A DNA stretch of 24,039 nt from a virus. Below the pieces are notes generated by a model, which was not told the DNA's origin, did no database searches, and saw only the letters and a program-made list of their open reading frames with translations. The stretch spans positions 1 to 24,039 of the IMG/VR virus record IMGVR_UViG_3300025137_000285; one strand, given 5' to 3'. How positions within the stretch are numbered: the stretch's first letter is position 1; each line of letters starts with the position of its first letter. The position numbers and the translations under genes were made by a program. This document shows, one piece after another, positions 21,242-24,039 of this stretch.

Positions 21242-24039
21242 ATGGCTAAAATTTCAAATCAAACAGGAAGGATATTAGATGCTATTTCAGCAGGGCCAAT
21301 TGAAGGTCTTGTAAACGGGAACGCTAGTGTGTTTTTGGATGACTCCTCAGTTGCAAGAAAAACACTAGTAGATGATGCAGGTATAGATGTACCCACAAAT
21401 ACATTAAATATGACTGCTAATTTTGTACAAGGAAGTAGTATAGTAACTGTTCCAAAAACTGCAGAATTACAGGCTTTGATAGGTAATCTTAGTGCTAACT
21501 TTCCTAGATTTTTATGGTTAGAGGGGGCAGGAAGACAAGCAGCTCTTTCAAACTATTCAGGAGTGGGAAGTACTAATACCACAGCATTCTCTAGGTTCGG
21601 TTCATTTGCAAACGCAAGCAAAAGTACTGGTGGACTAGGGGGTAAAGCTCTACAAACATATCCTTTTGTTCGTAATGAGATAGATGATGATAATTTTGGT
21701 ACTTTATTTAATGACCCTGCATATAGAATCCATGCACGAGAAATTGTGGATTTAAAAAGCTTTTATGAGGATGGTACGATTACAACCCAAAGTACTACTT
21801 CTGATATTAAACAAACTTTTACAGTAAATATGGTAGCAAATCCAACTTTAGTCAGTGCGCGCAATTCCCCGACCTTCTCCAGGTCAGGGCTAAATCTTGT
21901 TACTGCTAATGTAGAAAGAAAACATTACTTTAAAGATATATCTACTTATAGTTATGGGGATCATCCTGATGGCGGAGATACTTTTACTACCGCTGGAGTA
22001 GATGATATATCAGACGAAGTTCTTTTAAAAAGGATAGACCTCAGTACTATTACACCATCAGATACTGTTTCTGGCCATATTGGTATTTTGGGTAATGAGG
22101 GGTTTCACCCTAGAGGTAGTCGATGGTTAGCAAATGGAAATGAGGAGACAGATTTTATACTTTTTGACGGAGTATATAAAATTGTAGATATTAGCCCTGC
22201 TGCAGATAATAATTTTATAGAAATACAAATTGATACTAGTACATCAGATTCCAGTACTACTAATATGTTAACTCCTAGACCTCCTGCTAGAACAAGAGAT
22301 AATGTTAGGGCTCATGTTTTTACTGTCGGAGGCGCGGGTGTGGACTCTGGAGGAACTTTACGTGGTGACGTTCAATTTAAGACAGGAGAAAGAGAGCAAT
22401 TAGAGCTCTCTGCTGTAGAAGGTGGCACAGCTCCTCCAAGAACAAATGTAATTATAAATCCAAATACTACACTTCTTTTATCTAGTTCTTTTACTAATGG
22501 AACATCTGTACCTACAATTTATACGGCTTCTGGCTCTTCCTCAGCTTCTTTAGGGCTGTCTGCTTTACAGACTAAACAAATAGATGCAATACGATTAAAT
22601 CTGCTTTTTCCAAATGGGTTATTTGCTATAGAAAGGGATGGAGACTACATTGATGGAAAATTTGACGCAGTAATTAGATTTAGGCATAGAAATAGCACCT
22701 CAGAAGAATTCAAAGAAGTATTAGTAAGAGGAACAGAAAAATCTGGAAGTTGGTGGGAAAGCGGAACTAGTGATTCCGAATTTTCTCAAGATATAGCAGC
22801 GGGGGTAGGAGTGAGGATATTTGAAAATAAAAAATCTGTTTTTTCCAAAGAGCTCCTTATTGATGTCTCCGTATTCCACCCCTTTATAGATTTTGAACTA
22901 GAAATAGAAAGGCAAACACCAGATAACTTTGATGATTATATGGCAGGAGGTAGAATATTTGATACAGTAGATAACGATAATGAAGTTAAAAGTTTTTCCG
23001 GAACTGCAGTAGTTCAATATGTTCAAGCTTTATTTTATGATAAGTTTACTTACCCACTTACAGCGTATGCAGCAGTAACTTTTTCAGGTGCAGATTTTGA
23101 CAAAATACCTACTCGAGGTTATCATTGTAGAGGTTTAAAAGTAGCTGTACCCAGTAATTATATAACTAGAGAGGAAGATGCTTTAGTTTCAGGAGACAAA
23201 GGAATCGCTCGATATTCGAGAACTGTATCGGGGTACAACAAAATACTAGTTAATCAGGATATTGATAATCAAACAATATTGACAAATACTTTAACTTTTA
23301 CATTAGATGCAGGAGAACTAAATATAAATAGGCCAGATGGATCTTATGATGTAGGGTACTGGAAAGATAAACAATATGGTGGTTCAACTCAGCATGCTGC
23401 TAATATATCCCCTAATGTAGATGACTTGATTATAAGTTTTTACAACTCTGATCCAGATAAAGATGGAAGTCTTTCTCATGCTTCTAACGTACGAGTAAGA
23501 TTTAATCCCGACTATAAACTGCATGGAACTAATTTTCAATTATATCAACAGTTGGATAGTTTTACTGTTACTGATATAGTATCTCAACAAGTTCTTACTT
23601 ATGACACTGACTATTCATTTTTTGATAATATTATGGATGGTAGTACTCCCGGAGTTCAAATATCTCAAACTAATTATGATGCAGCACTTCCTGGTATTAC
23701 TGCCGGCAAAAGCTATACTGTAGTTATGAACTTTAAAAGTAATGTAGTTAGACCGAATAATTATGAACTATGGGATGGTAGCTTTAGAGGTCCTGTATAT
23801 TGTAATAACCCCGCTTGGATATATTTAGATATATTGAATCAACCAGATTATGGACTAGGTGACTTTTTAAAATTAGAAGATGTAGATATATACGAACTAT
23901 ATGAAATAGCAAGACATTGTGATGAGTTAGTACCGGATGGAAAAGGGGGCTTAGAGCCTAGATTTACGTGTAATGTTTATTTAAATAAACCTACTGAAGC
24001 TTATCAGCTTTTAAAAGATTTGGCGTCAACATTTAGAGG
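21242..24039 (+). CDS. Tip attachment protein J-like (partial, runs off the window)
   Basis: The frame is open from ATG 21242 to the window end: 932 codons, incomplete at the 3' end. The start is classic gpJ: ISAGPIEGLVNGNASVFLDD (about 15-34; key element GPIEGLVNG). Later signatures are RGLKVAVPSNY (about 630-640), YELWDGSF (841-848), NNPAWIYLDILNQPDYGLG, and HCDELVPDGKGGLEPRFTCN (key GGLEPRFTCN). gpJ-type proteins form the central tip hub and, at their C-terminus, the host receptor-binding fibre, which is not in view. In lambda only about six residues separate VPSNY from WDG; here about 200 do, so roughly 190 are inserted. The VPSNY motif also lies much further from the N-terminus than in lambda, implying extra sequence around residues 160-400. 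This continues the pattern of the L-like gene and the giant tube paralogue. Confidence 0.95.
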   Translation, partial: MAKISNQTGRILDAISAGPIEGLVNGNASVFLDDSSVARKTLVDDAGIDVPTNTLNMTANFVQGSSIVTVPKTAELQALIGNLSANFPRFLWLEGAGRQAALSNYSGVGSTNTTAFSRFGSFANASKSTGGLGGKALQTYPFVRNEIDDDNFGTLFNDPAYRIHAREIVDLKSFYEDGTITTQSTTSDIKQTFTVNMVANPTLVSARNSPTFSRSGLNLVTANVERKHYFKDISTYSYGDHPDGGDTFTTAGVDDISDEVLLKRIDLSTITPSDTVSGHIGILGNEGFHPRGSRWLANGNEETDFILFDGVYKIVDISPAADNNFIEIQIDTSTSDSSTTNMLTPRPPARTRDNVRAHVFTVGGAGVDSGGTLRGDVQFKTGEREQLELSAVEGGTAPPRTNVIINPNTTLLLSSSFTNGTSVPTIYTASGSSSASLGLSALQTKQIDAIRLNLLFPNGLFAIERDGDYIDGKFDAVIRFRHRNSTSEEFKEVLVRGTEKSGSWWESGTSDSEFSQDIAAGVGVRIFENKKSVFSKELLIDVSVFHPFIDFELEIERQTPDNFDDYMAGGRIFDTVDNDNEVKSFSGTAVVQYVQALFYDKFTYPLTAYAAVTFSGADFDKIPTRGYHCRGLKVAVPSNYITREEDALVSGDKGIARYSRTVSGYNKILVNQDIDNQTILTNTLTFTLDAGELNINRPDGSYDVGYWKDKQYGGSTQHAANISPNVDDLIISFYNSDPDKDGSLSHASNVRVRFNPDYKLHGTNFQLYQQLDSFTVTDIVSQQVLTYDTDYSFFDNIMDGSTPGVQISQTNYDAALPGITAGKSYTVVMNFKSNVVRPNNYELWDGSFRGPVYCNNPAWIYLDILNQPDYGLGDFLKLEDVDIYELYEIARHCDELVPDGKGGLEPRFTCNVYLNKPTEAYQLLKDLASTFR
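21856..21889. repeat. GC-rich palindrome and hairpin inside the J-like gene
   Basis: TGCGCGCA (21856-21863) is a perfect palindrome. Eight bases on, GACCT (21871-21875) pairs with AGGTC (21881-21885) around TCTCC, and CCC (21868-21870) can pair with GGG (21887-21889) past a bulged A. The patch is about half GC in an AT-rich gene and keeps the reading frame (codes ARNSPTFSRSG). It might be a small inserted palindromic element. Confidence 0.45.

Noticed and set aside
1-24039. CRISPR arrays, tRNA genes, insertion sequences, integrase or attachment sites
   Set aside because: I looked on both strands and saw no regularly spaced repeats, cloverleaf-like sequence, transposase motifs or recombinase genes. 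A covariance-model and repeat search could still find something weak.

Overview
The window is part of the late (morphogenesis) region of an AT-rich tailed bacteriophage with a long tail, a siphovirus with lambda/HK97-type head and tail genes. Every supported gene is on the + strand. Most neighbours overlap or abut (TAATG and TAGTG junctions), and the order is the usual one: terminase, portal, protease/capsid, connector and neck, tail terminator, tail tube, tail chaperones, tape measure, then tip proteins resembling lambda M, L, K, I and J. I saw no integrase, repressor, lysis, replication or tRNA genes. The host cannot be named. Consensus-like sigma70 promoters and UUCG-loop terminators would suit a gammaproteobacterium, and the low GC with large tail genes suggests an aquatic environment; both are inferences.

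Layout. 1-420: C-terminal end of the large terminase. 442-470: perfect TTGACA-N17-TATAAT promoter. 485-4409: HNH endonuclease, portal, a small protein resembling a homing-endonuclease-associated repeat with a PKAK tail, and one 690-codon frame fusing prohead protease, scaffold and HK97-fold capsid, with a strong internal start at 2952. A terminator follows at 4429-4461. 4479-6792: connector, neck protein and tail terminator. 6855-7994: tail tube protein, then a second terminator. 8059-11532: a 1157-residue paralogue of the tube protein. A second promoter lies at 11542-11570. 11648-12492: tail chaperones joined by a -1 frameshift at A_AAU_UUU (12052-12058). 12493-16566: tape measure, predicting a tail near 200 nm. 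16566-24039: M-, L-, K-, I- and J-like tip genes, the last running off the window.

How it works together. Terminase and portal form the packaging motor, perhaps with the HNH protein. The protease-scaffold-capsid locus builds and matures the head. Connector, neck and terminator proteins join head to tail. Tube protein polymerises around the chaperone-coated tape measure on a tip made of the M/L/K/I/J set.

The most striking feature is that several tail proteins keep their family signatures but carry large extra domains inside them. The second tube protein has about 600 extra residues plus two smaller insertions. The L-like protein has its four cluster-type cysteines and its FGGFPG end separated by insertions of about 365 and 390 residues. 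The J-like protein has about 190 residues between VPSNY and WDGSF. This looks like a tail built with domains inserted inside conserved folds, possibly for surface display or host binding, and is the best candidate here for something undescribed.
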